DNA of 64,000 nt from Mucor racemosus (taxonomy: Eukaryota; Mucoromycota; Mucoromycetes; Mucorales; Mucoraceae): positions 1,612,001 through 1,676,000 of the forward strand of contig JAPEHQ010000012.1 of NCBI GenBank assembly GCA_027405735.1, read 5' to 3'. Shown here one piece after another: positions 36,091-48,481 of the stretch (positions are counted from its first letter, which is position 1; each line of letters starts with the position of its first letter). Made by a program: the position numbers and the translations under genes. The notes beneath the pieces were generated by a model that searched no databases, was not told the origin of the DNA, and saw only the letters and a list, made by a program, of their open reading frames with translations.

Positions 36091-37046
36091 ATCAGGCGAA
36101 GAAAACCGGGAACAGAAACCCTAACTTGATGAATTTTGATTCTATATACTAATTTCGAGAATGATATGCATGAGATAGTTAGCAGTTAATAATAAAGCAA
36201 ATAGTAGACAGCATTATATACTATATAGATAATTTTTAAATTTTCAAAAAATGTAAATCACTGATGGAGCTACTAATAAATCAAGGTTTCAAGGTGAATT
36301 ACTGGCATAAATGCAAACCTCAGTAGCAAAAAAAAACATATATGATTTTGCTGTCGAATTTCAGACATTCTTGCTTGAACATTTTCTAACCCATTGTTGA
36401 TAAAACGAATACATAGATGCATCCTATTACTGGAAAATATACTTTATTCGACCGTATATTTGCGTATCTACTTGATATAAAGCTTATCAATTGATCATGA
36501 AGGATTTTTCTCATTTAATCATATTTTTGGCATATTTACACGGTGAATTCAAAGAATTTTTACTTCAATATTTAGCAAACAATTTAGTACTTTTCTGAAT
36601 TACGATATGTTGAGAATTATTTTTGAATTAAATATATACTAATTTCTTTATTCACACTTTTATATGTATTTCTCTGTAAAATCCTTTCCAAAACTATTAC
36701 ATTTTCAAATCCTCCACCGTAGGTATGGACATAATAATGCCCAAAATTTCATAAAACATATTCAAAGATACTCTTCATCTAGACACAAACTTCGATCGCA
36801 TTATCGTTGCACTGAAAATGATAAGCTATTGAAAATTTTCATATTAATCTAAATAGTATTTCTTGTTTTAATAACCCTCTACCCCCATTACTACGATACA
36901 TTGTATAAAAAAGTAAATAGAAACATTTGCCCGAATAGATGCTTAGTCGCATAATGAGATGAATTCTAAATGTTTTAAGGTTGAACCTCAGGCAGCCTGT
37001 ACATTTTTAGTTCAACGTTTTGTCACTCTGATAGACATCCAATCAT

Positions 37047-37053
37047 TGACTCA
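37047..37053. promoter_or_regulatory. Candidate Gcn4/CPC1-type site TGACTCA (LEU2)
   Basis: An exact TGACTCA 133 bp upstream of the LEU2 start, the usual distance for this factor, with a GATTGGCTAC (reverse CCAAT) box immediately downstream. The site is seen; use is inferred. Confidence 0.55.
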
Positions 37054-37185
37054 TCTAGATGATTGGCTACAATGGCCATGAATCATTTTTTTTTGAAATC
37101 TCCATTTTATTAAGGCGTATTTTAAGGAACATTTGAATTTTCTTCTTTGTTTTTCTTTTTCTTTAATAATACCTAATTATAAATC

Positions 37186-38414
37186 ATGGCCTCTCAAAAA
37201 ATCTCTATTGTGTGTCTTCCCGGTGATGGTGTCGGCCCCGAAATTGTTGCTGAAGCTGTCAAAGTTTTAAAGGTCGTTGCCGAACACAGAGCTCAAGCTC
37301 TCAATGCTGAATTTGATTTCAAATATGAATTAATTGGTTTAGATGCCATGGAAAAGACTGGAGAGCCTCTTCCTGACTCCTCTCTTGATGCTTGTAGACA
37401 AGCTGATGCTATTCTTTTGGGTGCTGTTGGTGGTCTTCCCGGAGCTCAGATCGGTAATGGTCCTCGCCCTGAACAAGGTCTCTTGAAGCTCAGAAAAGCT
37501 TTAGATTTGTATGCCAATTTGCGTCCTGTCTCATTTGCTTCTGATAGTCTTACTGGCCTTTCTCCTTTGAAGGATCATGTTGTACAAGGTACTGATTTTG
37601 TATTTGTTCGTGAATTAGTTGGTGGTATCTACTTTGGTGAACGTAAGGAAGCTGGTGAAGATGGCAAAGGTAATTAATTTTTTTTTATCAAACAACAAAG
37701 GGAGTTGTTGTTATTGTTGAAGGCGAGCGTGGGAGAAATTATTAATCTTACTAAATTATTTTGCAATTAGCTTATGATACGCTTCCTTACTCTAAAGAAG
37801 AGGTTGAACGTGTTACTAGATTAGCTGCTCTTTTAGCTAAAAAACAATCACCTCCTGGTAAGATTCACTCTGTTGATAAGGCTAATGTTTTGGCTACTTC
37901 TCGTCTCTGGCGTAAGACTGTTACCGAAACCATGGATAAGGAATTCCCTGAATTACAATATGACCATCAACTTGTTGATTCATGCGCTATGGCCATGGTT
38001 CAACGTCCTACCAGTCTTAATGGCGTTGTTTTAACTGAAAACATGTTTGGTGATATTCTTTCTGATGAAGCTTCTGTCATTGTTGGCTCCCTCGGTTTGT
38101 TGCCTTCCGCTTCTCTTAGTGGTCTCCCCGATGGTAAGGGTAAATGTCTTGGTGTCTATGAACCTATTCACGGTTCTGCTCCTGATATTGCTGGTCAAGG
38201 TATTGCCAACCCCATTGCTACAATCCTTAGTGCTGCCATGTTGCTTAGATATTCTCTTGGTTTCGAAACTGAAGCCCGCGCCATTGAGGAAGCTGTTCGT
38301 AAAGTTTTAGATTCTGGATTCCATACCCGCGATCTCCACGGTGACAAATCAACTGTTGAAGTTGGTGATAAGGTCTCTGAGGAATTGGCTACTTTGTTGA
38401 AGCAAATCAACTAA
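37186..38414 (+). CDS. LEU2: 3-isopropylmalate dehydrogenase
   Basis: NAD-dependent oxidative decarboxylase of leucine synthesis, converting 3-isopropylmalate to 2-oxoisocaproate. Two exons, 37186-37669 and 37771-38414, give 375 residues, near the yeast length of 364. Family blocks: [20 protein letters not shown] at the N-terminus, LLGAVGGP-type [36 protein letters not shown] (substrate-binding arginine region and active-site strand), [20 protein letters not shown] with the metal-binding aspartates, and [19 protein letters not shown] (nucleotide site). No organellar presequence is seen, matching the cytosolic yeast enzyme. It lies 14 kb from ILV5; nearly half of the gap is a hAT insertion. 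Confidence 0.98.
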
Positions 38415-39731
38415 ATTCATTAGATAATATAAAACTTTCATTGTATAAAAACCTCAATCCCTCTTTTCTTTAAACTTGTATTTAATAGATATTGCTTAAT
38501 TTGACACGTAGAAATACGAATTTTTGTGATGTATGGTTATTTTATTCTTGTTTCAGTATTGTAACCAGTTGTAGGGTATTGTTAAGACATTTTTCGGATT
38601 TGAAATTACGCCGAAACCTTTGAGCACTTTCAACGTCTAATAGCGTATTGAGACAAGACCTTGATACAGTCTGGTAAATGAAAAGTATAGCAATGCTGAA
38701 GAGATACAAAAACTTTACAAACTGATTTAATATTAAAATTCCTTATTGTTGTGGTCTTGATAATTGTATATCACTGGAAATTTTCATTATTCATGCACCG
38801 CAAAATTAAATGAAATTAACTCTATAGGATCAACAGATATCAAAAAGCAATAAGACGTAACAAATAGTACATCTCGTCGACTGGATCATACAAGGATGCT
38901 TTTCTGGTAGATTCAGTAGGTTCCGTCTTGGTTTTAAACCTTACTTGGCAGCGATATCTGATATCATATCAAGCTTAGAACAGTATCCAATCCATAGGCA
39001 TGTGGACCAAGATGAGCTATATATAGAGATATAAATACCTAAGCCTAAACCAACTTTTATACATTATTTGACTTCCAGTAACCACATCTTTTAAATGAGT
39101 TCCATGGGAAAATATTTTGGAGAATAAACACTGGGATGAAGATATATCGTCATGTTGCCAATTGCAAAACTACCGCCGTTATTGCGTTGTAATTGTATTA
39201 TTTTGATTCGTTGATCAATGCTGATATATTTACTTGCCAATAATCTCAAGGCGTTCTATAATGAACAAAGGGATAGAGATACATTCATCCGATCGTTTGC
39301 ATTAATGCAAATCAGTGATCTTGCTATTCGTCCAATCCAATCAAAGTTTCGCATAAATAAAACTTCATTCTGTCATCATGTGCTCATTTAATGATCTTCG
39401 CATAATTGAATTGAGTTTACGATCATTAGCAGCTATACAACACGAATTCAGACAAATGTTGGTTGTTTCCAAAGGATTATATAGCTATAATTTTGCATAT
39501 ACGATCGACTTTTTGTCATTTTATGTATTCTGATCTAGAAGAAAAAATGAATTCATGCTGAAATAATTGAAACAGAACCAATTCGATTTGTAACACCCAT
39601 GCTTACCTTGTTGATTTAGGTTTCAAAAATTCATTATATCATCATCACAAAATGACCTCTAATATTATACATTTACCTTTTATCTTTTCTGATTAATGCA
39701 CTTTTCTTTTTCTTTTAATTTATAATATAAA
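38415..39731. other. Intergenic LEU2 to repeat-rich protein
   Basis: 1.3 kb with no gene I can support. The last 60 bases are the pyrimidine-rich leader of the next gene. Confidence 0.45.
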
Positions 39732-42700
39732 ATGGTTAAATGGAATCCTGTAACAATGTTTAATAGCCAAAACAATGATAATCAGGATATTGTAATCGAT
39801 AATGGCAACAGGTAATATTTAGTGGGTAGCTGCATTGCATTGCATTTTTACCAACTCTTATTGTAATATAGATCTAATAACGATACCGCTTTAAGCAATA
39901 ATCAAAATCGTGAACAAGAATCTGTCCATATTGGTCAAACTTCTAATAATGCTGAAGCTCAACGTGAACCAACTAATATCTTTCCAAGTGATTTTGGTGG
40001 TTACCTTCTTCATCCAGAGAACAAACATAATCAAAGCTCCGATCTTGTTCATGGTTCCGATGACATGGTAGCTCATAAAGATCGTTTTGAGAATAAGCAA
40101 AGAGATACAATCTCTCCTCCTGGTTATGCATCGAAACCTGAATTAACTCATGATGAAGACATTAGCTTTTTTGGTGATTCCAACACTACGGAACCTTATT
40201 CCGAGTCTCGTTCTACTTTGGATCAAGCTGGTCTTCACCGTGGTTCAATCAGCACTTTGCCTTTTGCTGGTAATCGAAGAAGACGCTCTACTCAATCTTC
40301 AGGGAGACGTGAGTCTTTGAACAATGAGAGACGTGGTTCTAATCATCATCGCAGTGTTCCCATCTCTGGCTTAGGAGGTGTACATGCACCTGAAACAGCT
40401 ACATCTGCTGCTGCTAATGTCAATGTACCAATTGGTGGAACTGCATTACCAATAAATAAGAAAGTATCATCATTGCCTTCTGATGAATTGAATTCGAATG
40501 ATGATTCCAATCAATCCCATGGTTCTACAGATAGAAAAAATAGCTTATCTGGTATGGCATCTGCAGCTGTAACTGGTGTTGCTGCTGTTGCAACTGGAGC
40601 CGCTGCTGCCGCTACTGGTGCTGCCGCTGCTCTTTTAGGAACAAATGATCAGCAGCATCTTAACAAAACTGATCAAGCCAATTCTAAAATGCCTAGTGCA
40701 TGGCCTGGTACTCCTAAGCAAAGCGCCTCGGATACTCAAAAATCTGGTGCTAACATTCTTCAAAATGATTCTGTAAAGAAGGACGCTACCAATTGTACTC
40801 ACGAACCTTCTATTCATGGGCAAACCCCTTGTTTTTATACAAAGGATAACATTTGCGATGAAATTCATGACTCTAAACCTCATTGTGAGAATGTTTATGA
40901 ACCTTCTATTCACGGTCAAAATCCTAGCTTCTATTGCGATAAAGAACAACATGGTTCTGATGCTAGAAACGCTATCAAGTCTTCTGCTATCATGGACAAT
41001 GACTTAACTCAATCAGAGTCAATTAATGACAATCCTATCAACACTCAAGGTTCTACCGATTCTAATCTCAGAGGTATTCAAGATTCGAAAGGCATTGATT
41101 CAAATGCGACCACTGCTGAATCTTCTTCTCAATCTGGTTCTCATCACAAAGCAGGTGCAATTGCTGCTGGTACTGCTTCTGCTATTGGTACTGGAGCTGG
41201 TATTGCTGCCTTTAATCGTGAACCTATCGATGCTGAGGCTATTCGTCGTCAATCTCTAGATCATACTAAAGAAGGCTTTCAAAACAAGGAAATGCCAAAC
41301 AATGATTTAACATCTTCTCAAACTGATAACTCTCAAAATTTTGGCGATGGTTATATTTTGGATAATAATCATACTAGAAATATTTCTACTGATTCTGGTC
41401 TTCATGGCGTGAAAGGTTCTAAAGATATTAATTCAAATTCTGCCGCTACTAATGATCTTACCGACAATTCTGCTTTAAATCCATCGATGAAGCATACTGC
41501 TATCCCTGCTTCCGAATTAACTCACCCTTCCAAGAGAACTGATTTAGGTGAATCAACTTTGGATGAGGGTCAAGTTCCCAAGGATATTGCTACTTCTTCT
41601 ACCTCTTCTAACGTCATGCCAAGTGGCCCAATTGATAAGGATACAGCTTACTCAGCTGATAATCGTGAATCTACAACTGATAATACTGTTAACGATATCG
41701 GTGATGTTCACCATTCTTCTGCTCAACGCGATACACAAAACAGAATTGTACCTGATAATCCTTCTGTCAACTACAAGGAAGGCAACATTCGCGAAGTAAA
41801 CAAGACCACACCATGTGATATTAATCCTCAAAATAATACTCCTCAGTATCAGCCAACACCTAAAGAACCTACTAATGATTCTTCCAAGGGCAATGCTGTT
41901 AAAGGTGCTGTAGCTGGTGGAGGAATTGGTGCCGCATTAAGTGGTCTTTTGGGTCGTCATCACAAGGATAGTCATCAATCGAATCAATCTTCTGGTACTC
42001 CTGATAGCTCCAGTGTGTCTCGTTATGATCGTATCAATACTCCAGACTCAAATGATATTAATGCTATGTATCAAACTAATGCTTATGGTGTTCATTCTGA
42101 TCAAATCACAAAAGAAAATCCTACTTTTGATTCTCCCAGAAATGACATTGACGATGTTTACCGTACCAGTGCACAAGGTGTAACTTCTGATAAAGTCTAC
42201 GACAGAGAGCATACTCCTACTACTGCAAGATATGAAAACGATATCAGGGATGTTTATCGTACCAATGCTGAAGGAACTACTCAAGACATGATCACTCCTG
42301 GTAACCCAACTGTTACTTATAATAGGAATGATATCAGAGATGTTTATCGTACTACTCCTCGCAGTATGACACCTGAAAATAGTACTCCTCGTTATGCTGA
42401 GTCTCCAAGACATACTGAGTCTCCAAAACATGCATCATCTAATAGTTATAGTGGTCTTCTTGCTAGTGGAGGAATTGCTGCAGCTGTTGGTGGAATTTTG
42501 GGTATTCATCATCAAGATAATGACAAACATAAGCATGATAAATCTTCCACTACTACTGATAAATCCTTATCCAATGCATCTCGTGACGTTAGCGACAAGA
42601 ACACTCAATTGCAAACTGATAAACTGCCCTTGGATCATACTGTCGACCAGAAGGCTTTGAGTGATACTCCTATTGATAACAACGCTCATCCTCAACAATT

Positions 42701-44580
42701 GCACAATGTCAATAGTGAAGCTAATCAACCATTACACTACGATAAGCTTTCTTTAGGCAATTATGTTGATCAAGAACCTATCAATAATAAGGTGGTGGAT
42801 AACAATTCTCATCCTCAACAAATGCATAGCGTTGGTAGCCAAGTTCCCAAAGATCGTGCCAATGATAGTCTTCATCCACAGACAGGTAGCGCTGGACTTG
42901 CCCCTATCATTGCTGGCAATACTAAAAATTCTAATTTACCTGGTAATCTCCAAGAAACATCTAGAAATTCTGTATCTGATCCATTACACCCACAGACAGG
43001 AAGTGTTGGACCTGCTCCTATTATTGCTGGTAATACTGAAAATTCTAATGTACCTGGTAATCTCCAGAAGTCAACTAGAGATCCTGCATCTGATGGTCTT
43101 CATCCTCAAACTGGAAGTACTGGTCCTGCTCCTATTATTGCTGGTAATACTGAAGATTCTAACTTACCTCGTAATCTCCAAGAGACGCCCAGAAATTCTG
43201 CTGGCAACCTTCAAGAATCAACTAGAGATCCTGCATCTGATGGTCTTCATCCTCAAACTGGAAGTACTGGTCCTGCTCCTATTATTGCTGGTAATACTGA
43301 AGATTCTAACTTACCTCGTAATCTCCAAGAGACGCCCAGAAATTCTGCTGGTAACCTCCAAGAATCAACTAGAGATCCTGCATCTGATGGTCTTCATCCT
43401 CAAACTGGAAGTACTGGTCCTGCTCCTATTATTGCTGGTAATACTAAAGATTCTAACTTACCTCGTAATCTCCAAGAGACGCCCAGCAATTCTGCTGGTA
43501 ACCTCCAAGAATCAACTAGAGATCCTGCATCTGATGGTCTTCAACCTCAAACTGGAAGCACTGGTCCTGCCCCTGTCGTTGCTGGATCTACCACTGGAAT
43601 TTCCGATGCTAACAAGGCTCAGAAAACTTCCATGACTGATAATCGCAATACTCAAGGCCGTGGTTCTGTTGGTGCTGCTCCCATTATTGCTGGTGCCACT
43701 GGAGCTCCTGTTCCTGGTAACATGGATCGCTCTAAAGGTAGTTTTAGTAGCACTCGTGCTATTACTGATAACATTGTTCCATCTCCTTCTGCTAACAATG
43801 CTCGTACAGATGAAGTTAAAGATCGCACTCTTGAACGCCAAAACCAAATCAATAACCCGAGTGAACCTAAGCGTAAAACTAGTTTAACTGACGGAATCAA
43901 GTCTGCCTTCCGCCGTTTAAGTCTCAAGTCTGATAAGAAAAATCCCAAGGATGGCCGTCGTGTATCTGCAGCTGAAGCTTTCAAGAATCAAGCATTAACT
44001 CATAATGGGAAGAGTAACTCTGCTCCAGCTGCTACAGCCGGCGTTGCTGGTGCTGGAATAGCTGGTGCCTCAACTACTGCTTCTTCTGTCCCTAATCAAC
44101 AACAGCAACAACAACAACAACAACAGCAACAGCAACCTGCTGGAGGTTTCATAATAAACAGAGATGAGATCACTAATGCCGAATCTTCTGCTGCTGATGG
44201 CTCTGTCAATCAAAACTATGCTCGTGTTCCAGGTGTTTACTCTTTGAAGCCTGCTGGTACTGTCAATGTCGCTGATGATGGCAAAATAAATTTTGTTAAA
44301 TTGAACGAAGAAGCGAATAAGAATGAACCTACCAAGAGTAGTTTGTCTGCAGGTAGAAGCGAACACAGACGTGGATCTATTCAGGTAATACACAAGCTTT
44401 AATATCAAAATAAACATTGCATCTGACATTTTCCTTAATCTTTTATAATAGAACACTGTTGGAAAGATATTTGGTAACCAGAATATGCAAGATAAAGGAA
44501 CCTTATCTCAAGTATCTGGCAAAGAAAAGATCAATGCTTACAACGCTCATTCTGCTCCTTCCAATTTGAATAACCTTTAA
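39732..44580 (+). CDS. Large repeat-rich protein of unknown function (1573 aa)
   Basis: I do not recognise this family. Three exons, 39732-39811, 39872-44384 and 44452-44580, splice in frame to 1573 residues. The chain is hydrophilic, rich in Asn, Ser, Thr and Asp and probably mostly disordered. Within it lie four Gly/Ala-rich hydrophobic stretches: residues about 254-284, 454-476, 704-722 (AVAGGGIGAALSGLLG) and 887-905 (ASGGIAAAVGGILG); the last two are each followed by a basic RHHKD/IHHQD turn, resembling glycine zippers. Tandem units include EPSIHGQ-P-FY (about 338-380), DI-DVYRT (about 754-860), a 49-residue unit in exact 147-bp steps (from about residue 1101) and a polyglutamine run (about 1436). 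A basic Ser-rich patch RRLSLKSDKK follows near 1375. No signal peptide. A surface, membrane-cortex or scaffold role is only a guess. Confidence 0.88.
42890..43590 (+). repeat. 147-bp coding minisatellite
   Basis: GATGGTCTTCA recurs at 43092, 43239, 43386 and 43533, exactly 147 bp apart. Each unit encodes DGLHPQTGSTGPAPIIAGNT and a linker with LQETPRNS and LQESTRDPAS. Two shorter, more diverged units precede them (from about 42870). The near-identity of the last three units implies recent expansion. Confidence 0.9.
44097..44136 (+). repeat. CAA/CAG triplet run (polyglutamine)
   Basis: A mixed CAA/CAG run encoding 13 glutamines after VPNQ-type sequence, inside the 1573-residue protein. Confidence 0.9.
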
Positions 44581-45815
44581 TCAAGCATCCTCCTTTGTTT
44601 TCTTTTTAATCTTATGTTTTCTATTGTACATAATTTAATTGCTAATTAACTAATTAATAAAAAAATGATATTTAATCCACATTTGTATTAATAGAATGAT
44701 TTTATCTCACAAAACTAGGATAAATGAATTCATTTGACAAAAAAACAAAGGGTACTATACCCATACCTATACCTAGAGTTGAGAATTGGAAAATGTAGTA
44801 AGGATTTTACAAGGATATACCTACGAATGTGCAAATAAAAGCTATGGACATGAGTTACGAATAATTCTCAACCAGTTTTATTCATGCAAATCCTTGCCTC
44901 ATTCCTTATACAAATAGTACAAGGAAATCATTAAATGATCCCTTGTAGATTTATCTGTCTTGCTACACTCCCTTTACTTTTATTAATTCACTAACAGATA
45001 TCTATTTTACAAATAAGAACACCAAACTTCATCATTCCAATGATCACCAATTTATAATAACAAGATTAACATCTATAAGCATATTATCCAGCTTTGTTAT
45101 TAATCCAAACTTACAGATCATTACACTTACAATTATTTAAATCAACAATACAACAGATCCTTAAATAATAAATGTAGAACACATTGCATTACAACTTTGA
45201 TTATGCATAAATAGGACGTTTACTTATTAATTTCTAGTTTTAAATGGTCTGCTGACACACGAAACCCACTGTTTTACCAAAACTAATAAGAATTAGACAA
45301 GAGTAAAAGGTGAGGTTTTATTCAATGTAAAGAATGAGATTACATATAGAAGAGATTATCAAGTGATACAATAGCTATTATTAGTATAACAATAACAATG
45401 TCCTGATAATACGACTACTGTAGCGCTATATCTAGATTCTGATATAACACCCACTTGGAAAAAGTGCACGTTTGATTCCTACGATTTAATCAGCAAATCA
45501 ATGGAATTCAAAAACTATAGCACTCGATATTTTTACAGCTGTAGTATATATTTTGATTACAAACATTTTTCCAATGGCATTATTTTTCAAGCAGAGAAAA
45601 AGTGTCTTTTTTTCAAAAACATGTGCTAAAATCCTTCAAAACAGTCGTTAACTAATGAAGTCAAGAAATGTCATCTGTACATTTACTGTGCAATAAGTGC
45701 ATTTTCAAAATTTGATTTCAAATCAGTTATTTAGTTTTATAAAAATTTTCAAAGAATATATCTAAAACAACCCATACAAAATAGTTTAAACAATTGTGCG
45801 TTTTCATTTCTGAAA
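44581..45815. other. Intergenic, AT-rich
   Basis: No gene seen. A possible small foldback with GAGAATT/AATTCTC ends lies at about 44778-44871, but no target duplication was found. Confidence 0.4.
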
Positions 45816-46550
45816 TGTACTAGATTTAGAATAAATATTGTTGCAAGAAAAAAATGTGTAATTTAATAAAGGTGATTTATCGAAAGGTAAATCGTATAAA
45901 ATTAATCAAATGAAAAAGTACCGTTTTATTATGAGCTTCTAGAGGGGGTTTATATACTAATTGAATGAGTGTATTAAATGTGAGTGATAATATAATTAGA
46001 ATGAGCATTTGGATATTGTGTGGATATATTGGAATCATGCTTCTATGATTCAATAGTAGCATGATGATAGACGCATGGAATATGACCTTGCTTGACTTGC
46101 ATGTTGAACATCATGGTTTGAAAGATGTTCTAAATTGGTAATTCGGTAATTCCTAATTCTGATAGATCAAAAGGGATTTGTTAAATTAAATCACACACAA
46201 AAACTGAAGATCATCTTCATTTAATATCAATAATTTGTCCTATTTATATAAAAAAATTATATTAAATTTATCCGTTAGATCAGCTTTGGATCGACCATAT
46301 CTTTCTGACATTCCATGTCAGATCAATCTATTTACATTAGTAACACAGCACATTTAAGTTGAGATTATTTTATATAGCTAAATCCAACAAGTGGATATGT
46401 CTCACATAATAATATCCCGTTTCTTGGATCTTACTTTCGAGCAATAAGAGCAATCAAGAATGTTACCATAGATCAGTTAGCTGGCTTCTTATCAATAAGG
46501 ATTACAAATCAAAAGGTTCATTATCTTATAAATAACCGGTGAATGCAACA
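45816..46550. repeat. Dispersed repeat E, copy 1 (LTR-like)
   Basis: It shares with the inverted copy at 47734-50017 the blocks GATTTAGAATAAATATTGT, AAATCACACACAAAAACTGA, TATCAATAATTTGTCC and ATAAGGATTACAAA, and ends GAATGCAACA. The inner ends TGTTGCA (45839) and TGCAACA (46550) suggest an LTR of about 712 bp, but no matching 5-bp duplication is found and homology runs a little beyond the TGTTGC end, so the boundary is unresolved. A TTTATATACTA box is present. Confidence 0.65.
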
Positions 46551-47685
46551 ATGGTATATCTAAGTTTTAAGTAAAAATGCGTTTTTTTCAGCTTTTCTTA
46601 TACTTAACCATGTATGGTCTGAAAATTCAGACTTTGTAGCGGACATTTTCGGGGCTCATTTTACCCTTACCAACACTCATGATTTTGATCAAAAAACAGA
46701 AAAATCAAATTTTGATACCAAAATCAACGTCTAAATAGGCTACATTGTGAGAGAAAATTGTAGACATGGCTAATACACATTTTATAAGAGCTTAATATGA
46801 AAGATTATATAATAAAAATTTGTACTTTCGGCCCAAAAACGGATTTTTAGTTAAAGGATTTTCATGTAATATGTTGCAATTAAAATGTTTGTTATTTTTT
46901 ATTAAGCAAATAGAGCGCTAAATTCTCTATATGTGTAGATTTCTTGTTTTTACAATTGGTAGTATAATCAACTCTAGATTTGCAAAATCAGAAAAAAAAA
47001 TTAAAAAATGTCAAAATTGATGATCTGGACAAAAATAATTTTCTGAATTAATATTCCGCTTATAAGCCTTGTAAGTCTTAAAAATAAGAGATTTTACAAT
47101 ATTTGAGAACTTTTTCAAAAATTAATGATGCTGTACCCACTTGATTCAAGCTTATTATTATAAACCCTTATACATGTTAACATTGTGCAGTAGTTTATTT
47201 GATGATAATATAACCTTGCTTTATAATTATTGTGTTAGAGATGATTTACATTGAGTTTTTTTAGTCTTACCTGAGCAATATCATAAACATAAACATGGCC
47301 ATTACTGGAATCTATTGCCGCCTTTTTATCCTCTTTGTCCCCCAAGCCAATTTATTCAATGCTTTAACCAGAACCAGCTTAACTACTACTTACAAATAAT
47401 TCCTCGGTATTTGCATTCAAATTCCATAAATTAAATTGACTGATTTCATCTTCTATGAAATGTCAAACGTCTCGTCATTCCACCTTATGATAAATGTCAA
47501 TCTAAAATCAGACGCATTCCATTGTGATTGTTATAAGTTATGAAAAGCTTGCTTTTTAATAATACAGCAATTAAATAAAAAACAAGATGATACTATTAGC
47601 ATATAATGAGTATTTAACATCTAAGTAAATTTAATGAAGTATGCTTTTAAACCCTTTTAAAAATCCTGAGGCAAGCACAGCATCT
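46551..47685. repeat. 1.1-kb repeat DYN, copy 1, carrying a dynein fragment
   Basis: Direct copy of 54436-55578, very similar throughout (for example TAAAAATGCGTTTTTTT, CTTAACCATGTATGGTCTG, CGGACATTTTCGGGGCTCA). The last third carries the captured gene fragment listed separately. Confidence 0.9.
47271..47465 (-). pseudogene. Dynein intermediate-chain fragment (WD40), decayed, copy 1
   Basis: Minus-strand remnants read SQFNLWNLNANTEE, then (in another frame, after stops) LNK-LAW and SSNGHVYVYDIAQ followed by a GTAAG donor. These match the WD40 region of cytoplasmic dynein intermediate chains (pattern DG...DLWNLN.DTE...ALN...W...G..IA.G...G...YD.GE). In-frame stops and frameshifts make it non-functional. 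It is more degenerate than copy 2. Confidence 0.7.
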
Positions 47686-47792
47686 TGGTCCTATAATAAT
47701 TTCTATCCATCAAAATGTTGCGATTTCCACCACTGTTGCGTCCACAGGTTATTATAGTAATTTGTAAGATAATGAACCTTTTATTTTGTAAT

Positions 47793-48324
47793 TGTTGTAT
47801 TCCACCTACTAGTATCATACATTATCACCTTCTACAGTATCAATACATCTTACAATCTATTGACTACTACTACATGTATTGAAGTGCAAGTCTTGATATC
47901 AGATATAAGAAACTCCTAGCGTACCAAGTTTAATCCAGTAATTACCAAGAACGCGTGGACCTCAATTATGACACCATATTATTTCATCCCAGCAGTTAAC
48001 CAATCAAGTAGTTATCAAATCAACATCCAAGCATATTTAGCGCAGCATTGAAACAAGACAACTCACAAGCTCTGCAAGAACGGTTAAATTATGATTGATC
48101 CATTTCAATCCAAAGATTACTATCAAACAAATCCAATGGTTCAATAGTGCCTTAAATTACATCTTAGGATCTCAATGTCAAATCAATATAAAAGGCCATA
48201 CTTTTACATCTAAATAAACGATATTTTGTTTTTATTATACAGTTGAAGAACTGATTAATTACTCATTCTTTTATAATTGTATTCTTTTTTAAGTACTATT
48301 TATCAATCCTGAAAATATACGACA
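47793..48324 (+). mobile_element. Solo LTR, family L2 (532 bp), copy A
   Basis: It starts TGTTGTATTCCACC and ends ATATACGACA (inverted ends TGTYGTAT). It is flanked by a perfect 5-bp duplication GTAAT (47788-47792 and 48325-48329). It carries AATATAAAAGGCC (TATA) and then AAATAAACG (polyadenylation) towards the 3' end, giving plus orientation. No interior. Confidence 0.93.
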
Positions 48325-48481
48325 GTAATCCTTATTGTGAAAGTAATCTAACTACTTTGGGATGACATTCCTAATTGTTCTCCGTTGAAGGATGGTCCGT
48401 AATGTGTGGGATACATGAGATACTATATTTGGTTGTATGAAATATGTGCCCCTCATATATACTATGTTATTGATGTAAATA

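Larger units (their letters stand above)
35651..37185. other. Intergenic upstream of LEU2
   Basis: No gene supported. It contains repeat S copy 2 (about 35931-36090), a duplicated TCAATGTTAGG near 35730 and, near its end, the TGACTCA site at 37047. Confidence 0.5.

Noticed and set aside
42763..43635. Long Leu/Ile-rich plus-strand frame (290 codons)
   Set aside because: It is a shadow frame of the repeat-rich protein; its repetitive Leu-Ile pattern simply mirrors the 147-bp minisatellite.
44778..44871. Small foldback element with GAGAATT/AATTCTC ends
   Set aside because: No second copy and no target duplication seen.
45839..46550. Repeat E as a confirmed solo LTR
   Set aside because: TGTTGCA...TGCAACA ends are suggestive, but the flanks (AATAT and ATGGT) do not match and homology with copy 2 extends past the left end.
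47380..47400. Intron inside the dynein fragment (GTAAGTAGTAGTTAAG)
   Set aside because: Only 13-16 bases separate the apparent donor and acceptor; the GTAAGT there is better read as coding (Val-Ser) followed by a stop mutation.
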